DNA from: Takakia lepidozioides
Taxonomy: Eukaryota; Streptophyta; Takakiopsida; Takakiales; Takakiaceae
Length of the DNA stretch: 64,000 nucleotides
Direction: 5' to 3'
NCBI GenBank assembly: GCA_030704615.1
Contig: CM060733.1
Span: 54,436,001 to 54,500,000 of the forward strand
A model generated the notes under the pieces. The model saw only the letters and a list, made by a program, of their open reading frames with translations, had not been told where the DNA came from and did no database searches. Below are positions 23,696 through 35,336 of the stretch, one piece after another; the stretch's first letter is position 1, and each line of letters begins with the position of its first letter. The position numbers and the translations under genes are program-made.

Positions 23696-24945
23696 TTATA
23701 TAAAGGGATCTACATTATGATCCACCGCTACATTCCCAATAAACCGCACTGGGAGCAGTGCACGTCGACCATCCCCTGACTGCCATTCCGGCCTGTAGGA
23801 TATCGTTTCTTCCCAAAAGTCCAAAGTAAAGCCCATCGGGTATAACATAGCCCCACTAATAAGCACATTATAAGACATCATGTCCGTAACAATGGCTTTA
23901 GCTTTCATGACAGAGCCATCTGTAGGATGATCTGGCTGCAATCGAATGAAGAGTTCATGGCGTGTAATCCCTCGTGCCTTCTCTGAACCGCCCAAAGATG
24001 TTTGAATTTGGAAAGGGCAAGGCTCCAAATCCGCCTTTGTAAGGCCCAAGCCTACAATTGCTGCTCTCCCCAACATCAATGGCTGTGCTCTCGAGTCCAA
24101 CAAGACCCGCAGTGACCTATACCTCCTCCCGGTTGGGCCACCCAACTAAAACACACCATCCTGATTGTCCACCAGAACTACCACATGAGTCACCATACTA
24201 CACTCAATGGCTGGTCTAGCTGGCAACTCCTGCAACCTTGTAACTGCCGCTTGCCATGGCGCAGTTGTGGCTGTCTTCATCCTTGAATCCAGGGCATCCA
24301 TGCACTGCACCTGATCCGCTATCCCCGCAGATAGTGCTGATGCATCACCACTCTCACAGAGTGCAACTGCCAATCTAAACACTTAACTCCTTGAAGAACT
24401 CCACAACTGGGTTAAAGGCAGGTACAAGTGTTGGTGCTGCAGCACGAGCTTGGGTGGACTTCCCAGCTCCTGTTCCACTTGACATCCCACTGCTACTTAA
24501 TTGCAGAAGTTGTCGGTATAGCTGCCGGTGTCACCACTGCCCTTGTGCGTCTAGTGATGGAGACATAGTCAGGTGACCAATACATCCACCATTCCTCAAT
24601 CTCCACCTCATATCCCCGCCTAAACTCATGGTAGTCATCCATGGGCGGCCCATCAAGGTGCTGAAATAGCCCCTTCCACGCCATAAAAGGCGTAAACAGT
24701 TGTGGATTGTTCATCTGCTACAAATCACACCAACTATCAAACTCATGTATGAAATCATCAAGCTCGATGGTGCCCACAGCTCCAGAGTACCAACGTGGCC
24801 CCTTGGTAGCTCCATACATTTCATCCATTGTATTCCACAACAATGGCATGGAAATGGCTGGCACCCTCGGCGAGAATCCTCCTAACTCTGAGTCTGAACC
24901 TTCCTCAGAAGACACTAAAGGTGAAGGTGGCCTAAACCGCACACC
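23696..24945 (-). pseudogene. Retroelement gag-protease remnant
   Basis: Read on the minus strand from 24945, the frames give a gag-like part (GAVGTIELDDFIHEFDSW, then LFTPFMAWKGLFQHLDGPPM and RGYEVEIEEWWMYWSPDY). These are followed by an aspartic-protease-like part from 24145 (VLLDSRAQPLMLGRAAIVGL, PCPFQIQTSLGG, then RPEWQSGDGRRALLPVRFIG). The protease motif is normally DSGA; here it is DSRA, which should inactivate it. Several stops and frame changes separate the blocks. The remnant has no recognisable reverse transcriptase on either side. It resembles retroelement protease modules that are common in moss and lycophyte genomes. Confidence 0.5.
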
Positions 24946-25797
24946 TCATCTTGTATACCCACTAGTATCGCTGGTGCTCGTACCGGCACTCTCCTCAGCA
25001 ATTGGTGGCACCTCCGTGATGAAAACTCACAACCACACTTGTTATAAACTTGTCTCTAATCCCCCTTTCAGGTAGCCGGGTAGAGAACCTGTTGCGGCTT
25101 ATGGCTTAGACTACTAGGTTTGTAACATAAACCTACACCTGCATCCACAGCAAGCACTCATATGGTCTGCTGGTCATCAACCCAGCCTCACCATAAGAGA
25201 AACAATGATGGTCTGACTGGTCATCACCCCAGCCTCACCACCGACAGCACGCTCTAGGATTGACCGGTGATCAAATCCGGACCAACCTCCTATGAAAACA
25301 AGCACCCACACAAAGCTAACATGGCGCACAGTCAAGCATGCAAGTGTGGAGGGGATCCAAACACAAGAAAATCGAGACAACAACTCCCCCACACCAAAAA
25401 TACTCCACAATGTTGCTCCTGCAATGACACCCCAGCCCAAACCTGGACTGACTCTTGCCTCCACCTACGGAAAGATTTTGGCCTACAGAGAGGGTGAAAG
25501 ATTACAAGGAAGAGAGACTAAAGCAATTCCTAATCCCAACAATTCATCATCCCACTACCCTATCTCCACACTCTCTTGCTTGAACAGTAGACAAGACTAC
25601 CTTTCAAGGGTCTCTCAAATAACTCTCCAGGAGCCCTCAAGAATATGTCTCTCAAACAATCTCACTAAGGCTCCCAATCCTTGCAAAATGGGACTCCAAA
25701 ACAGTACACCAAGACCCCAAGAGCCTGCCAAAACTTAGCCCTCAAGGACCCCAAATAGTCCCTCACACAAGTCGCCAAAGACTCCTCAAGCTCGCCA
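24946..25797. other. Gene-free interval
   Basis: CA- and CTC-rich sequence with open frames that lack conservation. It grades into the minisatellite at 25.8 kb. Confidence 0.4.
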
Positions 25798-25975
25798 AAT
25801 ATTGGCCTCCAAGGACCCCAAATAGTTCTCCAAGGACCCCGAACAGTTCTCCAAGGACCCCAAACAGTTCTCCAAGGACTCCCAATGGTCCTCCAAACAG
25901 TCCTCTAAGGACTCCCAATGGTCCTCCAAATGGTCCTCCAAGGACCCCAAACAGTCCTCCAAGGACTCTTCATAT
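25798..25975. repeat. Degenerate minisatellite, unit about 22 bp
   Basis: Repeated variants of AACAGTTCTCCAAGGACCCC occur from about 25798 to 25975. The minus-strand frame through it gives a SLEN/SLED periodic peptide, which is a by-product of the repeat. Confidence 0.75.
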
Positions 25976-26156
25976 GTCACCATGTTCCCAATGCGTTCCC
26001 AAGTTCCCAAGTTCCCAATGGGTTCCCAAAGTTCTCTAAGAATATTCCTAAGAATATGCCATAGTATTCCCCTAGTATTCCCCTGGGCCTATACGTATTC
26101 TCCTTGTATTCTCCCTAGGAATAGCCATTTCCCCCTGGCAATAGCCATTTCCCCCT

Positions 26157-26161
26157 CATAG
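26157..26161 (+). repeat. Target-site duplication CATAG, left
   Basis: Five bases directly before the left LTR are identical to 33273-33277 after the right LTR. Confidence 0.9.
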
Positions 26162-26889
26162 TGTCGCGGCCCTTTACCTTGAGGGCAGGGGGTCGGGACA
26201 CATGAGGGGCTGCCCCTGTGGTGGGGGCAGCGGCAGCGATAGGTATGGGGGGCTGAAGCACCCTTGAGTGCCCAAGGCACTCAAGGAGGCGGAGGCGCTC
26301 ACTAGGTGGAGCCCCGCACACCGGGTTGCGGTGGGGGTGGCTCCACAAGGGGTGGTGGTAGCTTAGCGGGACTTAGTGGGGGTGGCATAGGACTCACCAT
26401 GGGGGCGGAGACCTCGTGGTGGGAGTCGTGGGGAGTCTTGGGACTCATCACGGTCCATAGGGGCCGTGGTGAGTGGGCCAAGACTCACCGCGACTCATCA
26501 CCGGGTGTCGAGGGTTTTCGTGGTGGTTCGCCATAAAATGGCATGGCTGGTTGTGAAACCCCCGCGGACAGCTACAAAAGTATATATAAGGGGAGTAGTG
26601 ACCCCGAGAACGGTGCAAGCCCGTTGGTGACCAAAAACTAGTGAGTAAGCGAGCGAGCCGGAAAGCGACCAAAGAGTGGGGAGCTGTTCCGGACTGCCAT
26701 CTACCAAAGGGAATTCCACTAGGCCCAAATAGGTGGAGGGTTTAGTGGGAGAGCAAAGGGGGACCGTTATGTCCCGGTGAGCAGCCGAAGCTCCAAGTTG
26801 GCCCGGCGGCCAGGTTGGGAGTCAGGCGCGCGCATCAAAGCGAGTAACTATGATTTGAAGGGGAGCTTACCGAAGTGAGGTGCGCGACA
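26162..26889 (+). repeat. 5' LTR of element 1
   Basis: The 728-bp LTR begins TGTCGCGGCCC and ends GGTGCGCGACA. A TATA-like AAAGTATATATAAGG lies at about 26577-26591, consistent with the U3 promoter. Confidence 0.93.
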
Positions 26890-26891
26890 CT

Positions 26892-26903
26892 TGGTATCAG
26901 AGC
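26892..26903 (+). other. Primer-binding site (initiator tRNA-Met)
   Basis: TGGTATCAGAGC, two bases after the LTR, is the standard complement of the 3' end of plant initiator tRNA-Met used to prime minus-strand DNA synthesis. Confidence 0.92.
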
Positions 26904-26944
26904 TTAGAGTTCAGTACGCGATCGTCCTTGGGATTGGCCTCATC

Positions 26945-29900
26945 ATGGGGTCGGGCAAGCCAAAGCGAAAGCGGAACGGCCCAAAAGATGATGATCCTGG
27001 TGAGCCCGATGGGGGCGACGTGTCACGGAAGCGACGCAGGTTTCTGAAAACGAGGCCGCTCAAGAGCGGGAGGAATCCGAGGAGTCGGAGCCCGAGGAAT
27101 CCCTGAGAGCTCCGACAGACCAACAGATGCCTCCCATGCCGGCAGCTTTTTGGGAAGGGTTGTTGGCGCAGTTTGGCGGGACGTTGAAAGACGTGTTGAA
27201 GGCGGCTAATGCCACTTCCGCTAAGGCAAAGTTTAAGGTGAAGCCTAAGGAACCCGGCACCTTCGAGGGCGTCCGAAATCGGAAGGCACTCAACACCTGG
27301 CTCTTGGAGCTGGAGCAGTACTTCCGGGCGGCCAAGTTGAGTGACGAGGATCGGGTGGAAGTGGCTCCCACCTATTTGAGGGGCTATGCTCAACAATGGT
27401 GGCAGAAACGCCTTCACGACCGAGGGCCAAGTCCGGAAACCTTGAACTGGAGTGGGTTCAAGGAATTGATGAAGCGACAGTTTGTGCCCCTCAATGCGTC
27501 CTGGCTTGCCCGGGACAAGATGAGGAATTTGAAGCAAACAGATGACATTCGGGGGTACGTCCAGGCTTTCAATGTGCTGTTGCTCGAAGTCGCGGACATG
27601 GCAGAACCAGAAATGGTCTTCAACTTTGTGGCGGGACTGGCCCATGGGCCAGGCGGAAGTTGGAGGAGAAGCCACCCAAGACTTTGAACGAGGCAATTGA
27701 GAGGGCTGAATGTTTCTCGGATGTCCCTAGGGGTGAAAGACAAGGCCGTACGGAGCTGAACCACAAGAAGATTCGGCGGGAAGGTGACTCCTTCCGACCG
27801 GAAAAGAAGTGGGATAGGCCACGCGGGGACAATGGCACGTGGAAATCGAAGGGAGGGCCATCACAAGTCAAGGCGACACCCGGTGCTTCGAAAGGAAAAG
27901 CGGGTGGAGCGGCCTATGGCAGACAGAAGACAACCTTTGATGGAGTGTGTTTCAATTGTGGGGAGCCCGGGGACATGGCCAAGAAGTGCACGAAGCCCCG
28001 GCAATTGAACATGACTCGGACGACCACAGAGCTATCGGAAGATACCATCAGTCGCTTGGTGGAAGCGGTGGTCGCCAGGACTTGCAAGGTAGGCAAATAT
28101 TCTTGTGAGTTGTATCAGGAAACTGGCGCATTGCGTAAAGGGAGTCACTTATTGTTCGTGGATGGGATAATATCCGGACCTAACGTGTCATTGTTGGTGG
28201 ACAAAGGAGCGTCGCACTCCTTCATGACACCGGCAACGGCACAAAAGCTGGGACTCCCGACAACTGACGTAGGGGCCTCTATTGAGGTGCGTTCTGCCAA
28301 AGGAGAACCGCAATTGGCGACGAGGTTGGCGTTCGATGTTCCTCTTCAACTGGGGAGTTGGGAGGGACGTGAGAACTTCACCGTCTGCGAGATCGATGGA
28401 GTGGATCTCATTTTGGGGATGACATTTTTGAGAAAATCCGGAGCTGTCATAGATGGCCGCAAGAGGGTAGTCACGCTGCCATGTTGGAATGGTGGCGAGG
28501 TCTTACGAGTTTCGGAAACGCCCAAACCCGTGGGAGGGCGAATAAACCTTCTGTCAGCAAGGGAGTGGGCCATGGAGGAGGCACACGAGCCCCAGTTTTC
28601 GATCGTCTGCGAGATCGATGGAGTGGATCTCATTTTGGGGATGACCTTTTTGAGCAAATCCGGAGCGGTCATAGATGGCCGCAAGAGGGTAGTCACGCTG
28701 CCATGTTGGAATGGTGGCGAGGTCTTACGAGTTTCGGAAACGCCCAAACCCGTGAGAGGGCGAATAAACCTTCTGTCAGCAAGGGAGTGGGCCATGGAGG
28801 AGGCACACGAGCCCCAGTTTTTGCTCTACATTAGAGAAGTGAAGGGAGAAGGCGATGGAGAGCCGAGCCCAGATTGGATCAAGGGGATTTTGGAGAAATA
28901 CCATGATGTGATGCCGGAGGATTTGCCAAGCGGCTTGCCACCGCGAAGAGGAGTTGACCACAAGATTGAGGTGATACCGGGATCGGAACCGCCTGCCAAG
29001 GCGCCCTACCGGTTGAGCCACAGAGAGTTGGTCGAGCTGAAGACTCAGCTCAAGGATCTAATGTCAAAGGGGTACATCCGGCCGAGTAAGTCACCGTACG
29101 GAGCCCCGGTGCTATTTGCAGACAAGAAGGATGGGACGCTGCGGATGTGTGTCGATTATAGGGCTCTGAATAAGGTGACTATCAAAAACCGGTACCCTTT
29201 GCCAAGGATCGACGACCTCTTTGATCGGTTGGCAGGAGCGAAGTATTTCAGCCGGATCGACTTGCGCTCCGGCTATCATCAAATTCGGGTGGCGGAAGGA
29301 GATGAGGAGAAGACCGCATGCAGGACAAGGTATGGTTCATATGAGTTCTTGGTGATGCCTTTTGGGCTCACCAATGCACCAGCGACATTTAGCACGCTGA
29401 TGAACAGCCTTTCCAGGAGTGGTTGGATGACTTTGTGATCGTGTACATCGACGACATCTTGGTGTATTCGAAAACAAAGGAGGAGCACTTGGAGCACCTC
29501 AAAAGGGTGTTCCAAAAATTGCGAGAATGGAAGCTGTATGCCAAAGCTTCAAAGTGCGAATTCGGGGTCACAAAAGTGGAGTTCCTGGAGCATGTGATTA
29601 CACAGGATGGGATCAGAATGGATGACAGGAAGGTGAGGGCAATTTTGGACTGGGAGCCTCCGACTTCGGTCCCGGGAGTGCGATCCTTCCTAGGACTCGC
29701 CTCCTATTACCGGAAGTATGTGAGAAATTTCGCCAAAATCGCGGGGCCGCTGTCAGACCTTCTGTGTAAATCTAAAGTCTGGGCATGGAACACATTTTGT
29801 GGCCAAGCTTTTGCTGAATTGAAGCAGCGGATGGCGGAAGCTCCAGTCTTGAAAATCCCGGAGATCGATCGTCCGTTCGAGATACATACAGATGCGTCGG

Positions 29901-31701
29901 ACTTCGCGATTGGGGGAGTACTGATGCAAGATGGACGTCCAGTGGCTTACGAAAGTAAGAAATTGAATGAAGTGGAGCGACGGTGGCCGACGCACGAGAA
30001 AGAGATGAAGGCGGTGGTGCACTGTCTTGAGCTTTGGCGCCACTATGTTGGTTCCAACCCAGTGAAGGTGTTCACGGACAATGTCACGGTGCCACGCAGC
30101 CCAAGTTGTCCCCAAAACTACGTAGGTGGCAAGATACTTTGGCGGTGTTCGATGTGGATATCCAGTACAAACCGGGACGAGACAACGTGGTGGCTGATGC
30201 TTTAAGTAGAAAGCAGCAGCTCTTGTTGATGTACAAGGGTGAGACGGCGCTCCAAAGGAAGATCCGGAAGGCTTGCCGGAAGGATGAGCTGGCGAAGTCC
30301 GTGATGCAGGACTTGAGGATGGGAGTGAAATCGCAGTTCCACTTGCAAAATGGACTGCTCCGGTATAAGCAAAAGCGTCTCTACGTGTCGAAGGGAGGGA
30401 TCAGAGATAGCCTCTTGAGAGAATGCCATGATAGCCCGCTTGCGGGCCACGGCGGAGCCAAGCGCATTGCGGCACTCTTGAAGAAAGAGTATTTCTGGCC
30501 CAAACTGAGGGAGGAGGCAGAGGAGTATGTCAAGACATGCACCACATGCCAACAAAACCGGAGCGAGTACAAAAAGCAAGCGGGGCTGTTACAATCCTTG
30601 CCGATTCCAGAGGGGACTTGGGAAAGCGTCTCGATGGATTTCATGACTGCTATGCCGCTGTCAAAAGGATTCGATGCAATCATGGTGGTGGTGGATAGGT
30701 TCAGTAAAATGGGCCATTTCATCCCCACCAAGGAGACGGCAACGGCGCAGGAGATAGGGCGACTTTACTTTGTCCACGTCTTAAAGCATCATGGAGTCCC
30801 GAAGGATATTGTCTCGGACCGCGATCCAAAGTTTACGAGTAAATTCTAGAGAGCACTTTGGAAGAAGATGGGGACGAGGCTGAAGATGGGCACCGCCTTC
30901 CGACCTACGACGGACGGCCAAATGGAAAGAGTGAATTCCGTAGTGAAGCAATTCTTGCGGAATTACGTGTCGGCAGACCAATCAAACTGGATGGAACACT
31001 TAGACGCGGCAGAGTTCTGTTATAATAACACAGAACACTCCACAACGGGAGTTTCCCTTTTCGTATTGGTCTATGGAAAAGCACCTCTGGTGCCGACAAG
31101 TTGGGCCGCCCAGGACGTTGAGGAACCGGCAGTAGCGGCGGTACTGGAAGAACGCGAGCGTTTGTTGAAGCTCGCAAAGTACAACATTGCCAAAGCTAGG
31201 AAACGGTACGAAAGGCAGGCGAATCGAAAGCGGAGGGAAGTGAAGTTTGAGGCAGGCACGGAAGTCTGGTTGAACATCAAGAATTTCCGACTACCTCCGG
31301 AAGTGAGTCCGAAGTTCGTACCTCCGTATGCGGGACCCTTTCGCATTCGGAAGGTTATGAATGAGGATGTGTATGAATTGGAGCTGCCGGCAAACAGCAA
31401 GGTGCACCCAGTATTCCATGTCCCCCTTTTGAAGCCTTACTTCAAAGATGAAGCGCGTCCGAATCGGCATCAAATGTTGCGTCCGCCACCTATGCTGTTG
31501 GATCATGAAAATGAACCTGAGTACGAGGTAGAGGCAATACTTAAGTCGAGGAGGTTCAAGAACCGACAAACGGAGTATCTCGTCAAATGGAAGGGCTATC
31601 ATCATGTGGAGGCATCTTGGATGCGTGCCTTAGAAATGGGAAACGCATCCGAGGCGGTTGCAGCTTTCGAAGGGCGACCTCAAAAGCGGAAGAAGCGTTG
31701 A
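26945..31701 (+). pseudogene. Gag-Pol of chromovirus element 1, multiply broken
   Basis: Order is gag, CCHC knuckle, protease, reverse transcriptase ([10 protein letters not shown]), RNase H ([13 protein letters not shown]), HHCC integrase and C-terminal chromodomain ([16 protein letters not shown]). Compared with the intact copy at 42792-47354, lesions are: a deletion of about 16-20 bp near 27027 with frame loss; loss of one C near 27643; His to Asp in the knuckle ([10 protein letters not shown]); DTGA to DKGA in the protease; a 222-bp in-frame duplication starting at 28383; loss of one base near 29410; a deletion of about 10 bp near 30090; and Trp to stop (TAG) at about 30847. Beyond that the integrase and chromodomain frame is open to TGA at about 31701. 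The protein cannot be made as one chain. Confidence 0.93.
28383..28826 (+). repeat. 222-bp in-frame tandem duplication inside gag-pol
   Basis: The segment starting GTCTGCGAGATCGATGG at 28383 recurs at 28605, an offset of 222 bp or 74 codons. Both copies encode the [15 protein letters not shown] block and the following hinge. The intact element 2 has only one copy. Confidence 0.9.
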
Positions 31702-32545
31702 TGGGGACATCAACCTTGGAGCATGGGGGAGGAAATACAAGCTATAAATGAAATGGCTTCCAAATGTTGTGCGTCCTATTTTGTTTGGAATGATGATGCG
31801 TGGTATGGTTGGCTAGTGTGTAGAATGCATGCTAGCTTATAAAAGTGGGAGAGGTAAATTGGGTTAATCGTGTGTTTGCGTAGTGCCGAAATCGGGTGAC
31901 CCCCATCCGAGGGGCAAAGAAACTTGCGGCTTCTTTGGGAGTTCACGTGCTAGTGCGCACCTGGCGCGTGCGCGTACTATAACTGCGCTACCGAGGGGGT
32001 TGCCTTGTAGTGCGGGCTAACGCGGAAGCCACGTGCTTCCGTTCACGTACTATAATCGTGTAGCCTCGGGACGAAGTCATAGTGCGGCTTCGACGTGTTC
32101 CCGTACCTCAGGCCAGCATTCCAAGGCGGACCCAATTGTAGTGATTGGGGCGCACGGTTGGTTCAAGGTTATATTCCTAGTCAAAGAGGGTTCCAGGTGA
32201 ACCCTTGCTCAAGGTGATGCCAAAAACGGCATCATGAGCGGTCGCAAGCAATGTTGTTGCAGTAAGGCAATTCGATCCTCAGGGAGGATCGTTCCTTGGC
32301 CTTGAAGTAGGCCAAGAAGAGTGCACTGGGAGGAGCTGGATAGGCTCCACCCTTGGCCGGGACTTGGAGGAAGTCGGCCGAACTAGCTAGTGGAGAGTAG
32401 AGTCAAGTGTGGGGTTTGGTTCTTTGCCATGGGACGCCATGGTGCGGAAACAAACTCCTTGATGTGGGACGCCACAACTTGGATGTTCATTTCTACAAAA
32501 TGGACAAGTCGATGAGGACATCGACTCCCTGTTGGTAGGGGTGTG
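31702..32545 (+). other. Internal untranslated region and polypurine tract of element 1
   Basis: About 840 bp between the pol stop and the 3' LTR hold no open gene. The counterpart exists in element 2 (41888-42791), so it is a normal part of the family. The last bases before the LTR, GGTAGGGGTGTG, are the probable polypurine tract. Confidence 0.7.
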
Positions 32546-33272
32546 TGTCGCGGCCCTTTGCCTTGAGGGCAGGGGGTCGGGACACATGAGGGGCTGCCCC
32601 TGTGGTGGGGGCAGCGGCAGCGATAGGTATGGGGGGCTGAAGCACCCTTGAGTGCCCAAGGCACTCAAGGAGGCGGAGGCGCTCACTAGGTGGAGCCCCG
32701 CACACCGGGTTGCGGTGGGGGTGGCTCCACAAGGGGTGGTGGTAGCTTAGCGGGACTTAGTGGGGGTGGCATAGGACTCACCATGGGGGCGGAGACCCGT
32801 GGTGGGAGTCGTGGGGAGTCTTGGGACTCATCACGGTCCATAGGGGCCGTGGTGAGTGGGCAAAGACTCACCGCGACTCATCACCGGGTGTCGAGGGTTT
32901 TCGTGGTGGTTCGCCATAAAATGGCATGGCTGGTTGTGAAACCCCCGCGGACAGCTACAAAAGTATATATAAGGGGAGTAGTGACCCCGAGAATGGTGCA
33001 AGCCCGTTGGTGACCAAAAACTAGTGAGTAAGCGAGCGAGCCGGAAAGCGACCAAAAAGTGGGGAGCTGTTCCGGACTGCCATCTACCAAAGGGAATTCC
33101 ACTAGGCCCAAGTAGGTGGAGGGTTTAGTGGGAGAGCAAAGGGGGACTGTTATGTCCCGGTGAGCAGCCGAAGCTCCAAGTTGGCCCGGCGGCCAGGTTG
33201 GGAGTCATGTGCGTGCATCAAAGCGAGTAACTATGACTTGAAGGGGAGCTTACCGAAGTGAGGTGCGCGACA
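32546..33272 (+). repeat. 3' LTR of element 1
   Basis: The 727-bp LTR matches 26162-26889 apart from about a dozen substitutions and one missing base near 32796. It is followed by CATAG, the target duplication. Confidence 0.93.
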
Positions 33273-33513
33273 CATAGAGTAGTTCATTTCCCCCCAGGGT
33301 TTAGCCATTTCCCCCTAGGTTTTAGCCACTTCCCCCTCTATTTCCTTGAGGTTTAGCCTTACCAAGCTAGGGTTTGTGCTCCTTGGGGCTCTATGCTTAA
33401 TCCCCTCAAGCATCCATGAATTCCATGGGGTACCAAGGCAAATTCCCTTGATCTTCTTCACCTTAAGCTACTCATGCTTGTCTCCAACTTTCCATCAAAC
33501 TCCCGCAAAACAA

Positions 33514-33828
33514 TCAACACCGGCTCCACCATGTACACAAAATTTGCACATTTCGTCCAGAATCGTCGGAGCGAATGATTGCGCGGACCCTCCGACTTTT
33601 GCTCAAAGACTTGGACTTACGAGAGTCGCGTAAGGTGCTCACATACGCATCCCATTGAGGGTCGATGATCACCTGCTCCAGACCCGCCCTCACAGTCACC
33701 ATTCGATCCGCCATCAAAAAGTTTGTGGCAAAGCGGGTTTCACCCGGGTTCCTAAGGCTATATTTGGGTTTATGCTTTCTAAACAATGCCAGAGGAATGT
33801 GATGTGTACGGATGAACGTCACTGTCAT
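33514..33828 (-). pseudogene. hAT transposase fragment (middle region)
   Basis: On the minus strand the frame reads FIRTHHIPLALFRKHKPK, then GETRFATNFLMADRMVTVRA, IIDPQWDAYVSTLRDSRKSK and RAIIRSDDSG. The RFATNF, DPQW and SDD landmarks match the DUF659-type central region of plant hAT transposases. No start, catalytic remainder or dimerisation domain is contiguous. The C-terminal half of a similar protein lies on the opposite strand at 35337. Confidence 0.6.
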
Positions 33829-33841
33829 GGTTTTAGTCCTG

Positions 33842-33871
33842 GTTAACTAGAATTACCTACTTCTAGTTAAC
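33842..33871. repeat. Perfect hairpin, 11-bp stem
   Basis: GTTAACTAGAA (33842-33852) is the exact inverted complement of TTCTAGTTAAC (33861-33871) with an 8-base loop. Confidence 0.85.
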
Positions 33872-33933
33872 TAGGACATTTTGGATATTTATATTTGTAT
33901 TTTGTGTGTTGGAACTTCATTTGGTCTCACATG

Positions 33934-33960
33934 CCAAGTGAGGTGTCAAACCTCACTTGG
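33934..33960. repeat. Perfect hairpin, 11-bp stem
   Basis: CCAAGTGAGGT (33934-33944) pairs exactly with ACCTCACTTGG (33950-33960) across a 5-base loop. It lies 63 bases beyond the previous hairpin. Confidence 0.85.
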
Positions 33961-35336
33961 GACATGGGGATGGATTTTCCCCTTGTGAGTGTTGAGGAGG
34001 GCTCATCTTCTTGTAGTTGAACCTCCATGAGCCTCTCTCACCTCCATAGCTCTAGGTATTGAGAGGGAGTGTGTTGAGGGCTTTATAGGGTTCCCTTAGC
34101 AAGGGTGCCCTTGGCTTGACTTAGTTTATGTGATTGAGTGGATTCATGAGTGGAGTGTTTTTCTTGTGTTCACTTGACCTTATGCTTGTGAGTGCGGAGT
34201 GTAAGGGTTAGTTTAGCACTTGTGTGTTGAAGAGCTTGGGAAGATAGCTCTTGTGTTGCAAGGTGTTGCATATATTGCAAAGAAAAATCCTTGTGGTGTT
34301 AGGGCTTTGAGAGATATTGCTTTGCCCTAAGGAGGTAGAGAGCTCAAAGATGGAGCTCTTGTAGATCACAAGGCTTGCAAGGAAAGGTGAAGTTGCATGC
34401 ACCAAGGAATTGAGAGCAAGGAGAATTTAGCTCTTGTATTACAAGGTTTGCAAGGGTTACAAGGAAAGGTACTTGTGGTGTTACACGAAGGTGTTGGGGA
34501 GCTCAAGAAGGAGCTTGTTTGCCACAAAATTTGCAAGGATTGCAAGAGGGAAGTCTTGTGTATGTGGAAGCGTGGATTCTACGGTTTGAGAATCATTTCT
34601 ATGCATTATGGAGTCATTGGTGTGTGCCATGGCTTGAGGAGAGCAACTAAAGGATTGTTAGTGCTCATTTCACTATCAATCTAGGGTTAAGCAAGCTCAA
34701 TTGTGGATGTTGTGGAAGAGAAGCCAAGGAGCTACATAGGCTTGGGCTTGAAGACAACAAGGGCAAGCATTTGGATAGCATTAGGAAGCTCAAGAGGTTT
34801 GAAGGGAAGCATATGGGTGAAAATTCTATCCATGATGATGTGAAACCAAGCCTAGATCATTGAAGAGCTTGGAGCACATGTGGGAGATCATTGGAGGTGG
34901 TCATCATGAAAAAAATAGATTGTGGCTCAAGACATGCATAACAACTTCAACCATACATTAGCATGTGACAAGACAAGGAAAGGGAAGATGAAGCTCATGT
35001 GTTCATTCCCTTTTGGCTTAAGTTTTGTGGTGGATGGTTGATCAAGCAAGTGATGCTTATGTGGAGCATGCTTCCCAAGTGTGGCTTCCAATTTCAAGCT
35101 TGAGGAGAGCTAGAAGGTAAAGAGAGCAAGTTGATTCCCTTGTGTATGAGGTGATGTATGTGTGGAGCATGCTTTTGGCTTGAGCTTTGCAATTTTAAGC
35201 TTGAGAGGAGTGGCTCTTGAGCTAGCAAGTGAATGGAGCTTGAATGATCAAGGCTTGAGAGAGAGACAAGGCTTGGTGGCTTGCCAAATGAGGTACAAGC
35301 TTGATTTTGAGTTCCAATGAGAAATTGAGCTTGTTG
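33961..35336. other. Gene-free interval with degenerate GCAAGG/GAGCTC-type repeats
   Basis: Sequence from about 34200 to 35290 is AG-rich on the plus strand and repeats variants of GAGCTCTTGT and CAAGGTTTGCAAGG. No protein domain is visible. It could be the internal or LTR part of an unrecognised element. Confidence 0.4.

Larger units (their letters stand above)
26162..33272 (+). mobile_element. Ty3/Gypsy chromovirus, complete but inactivated (element 1)
   Basis: The element has two LTRs (26162-26889 and 32546-33272) with TGTCGCG...CGCGACA ends, a primer-binding site at 26892 and a 5-bp target duplication CATAG at 26157-26161 and 33273-33277. Total length is 7111 bp. The LTRs differ at roughly a dozen positions by eye, including one 1-bp indel. 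The internal gag-pol is broken at several points and carries an in-frame 222-bp duplication. The same family is present as element 2 (minus strand, 41162-48146) and as a fragment at 50798-51980. Confidence 0.95.

Noticed and set aside
25786-26010. Periodic SLEN/SLED peptide on the minus strand
   Set aside because: Product of the 22-bp minisatellite, with no flanking gene structure.
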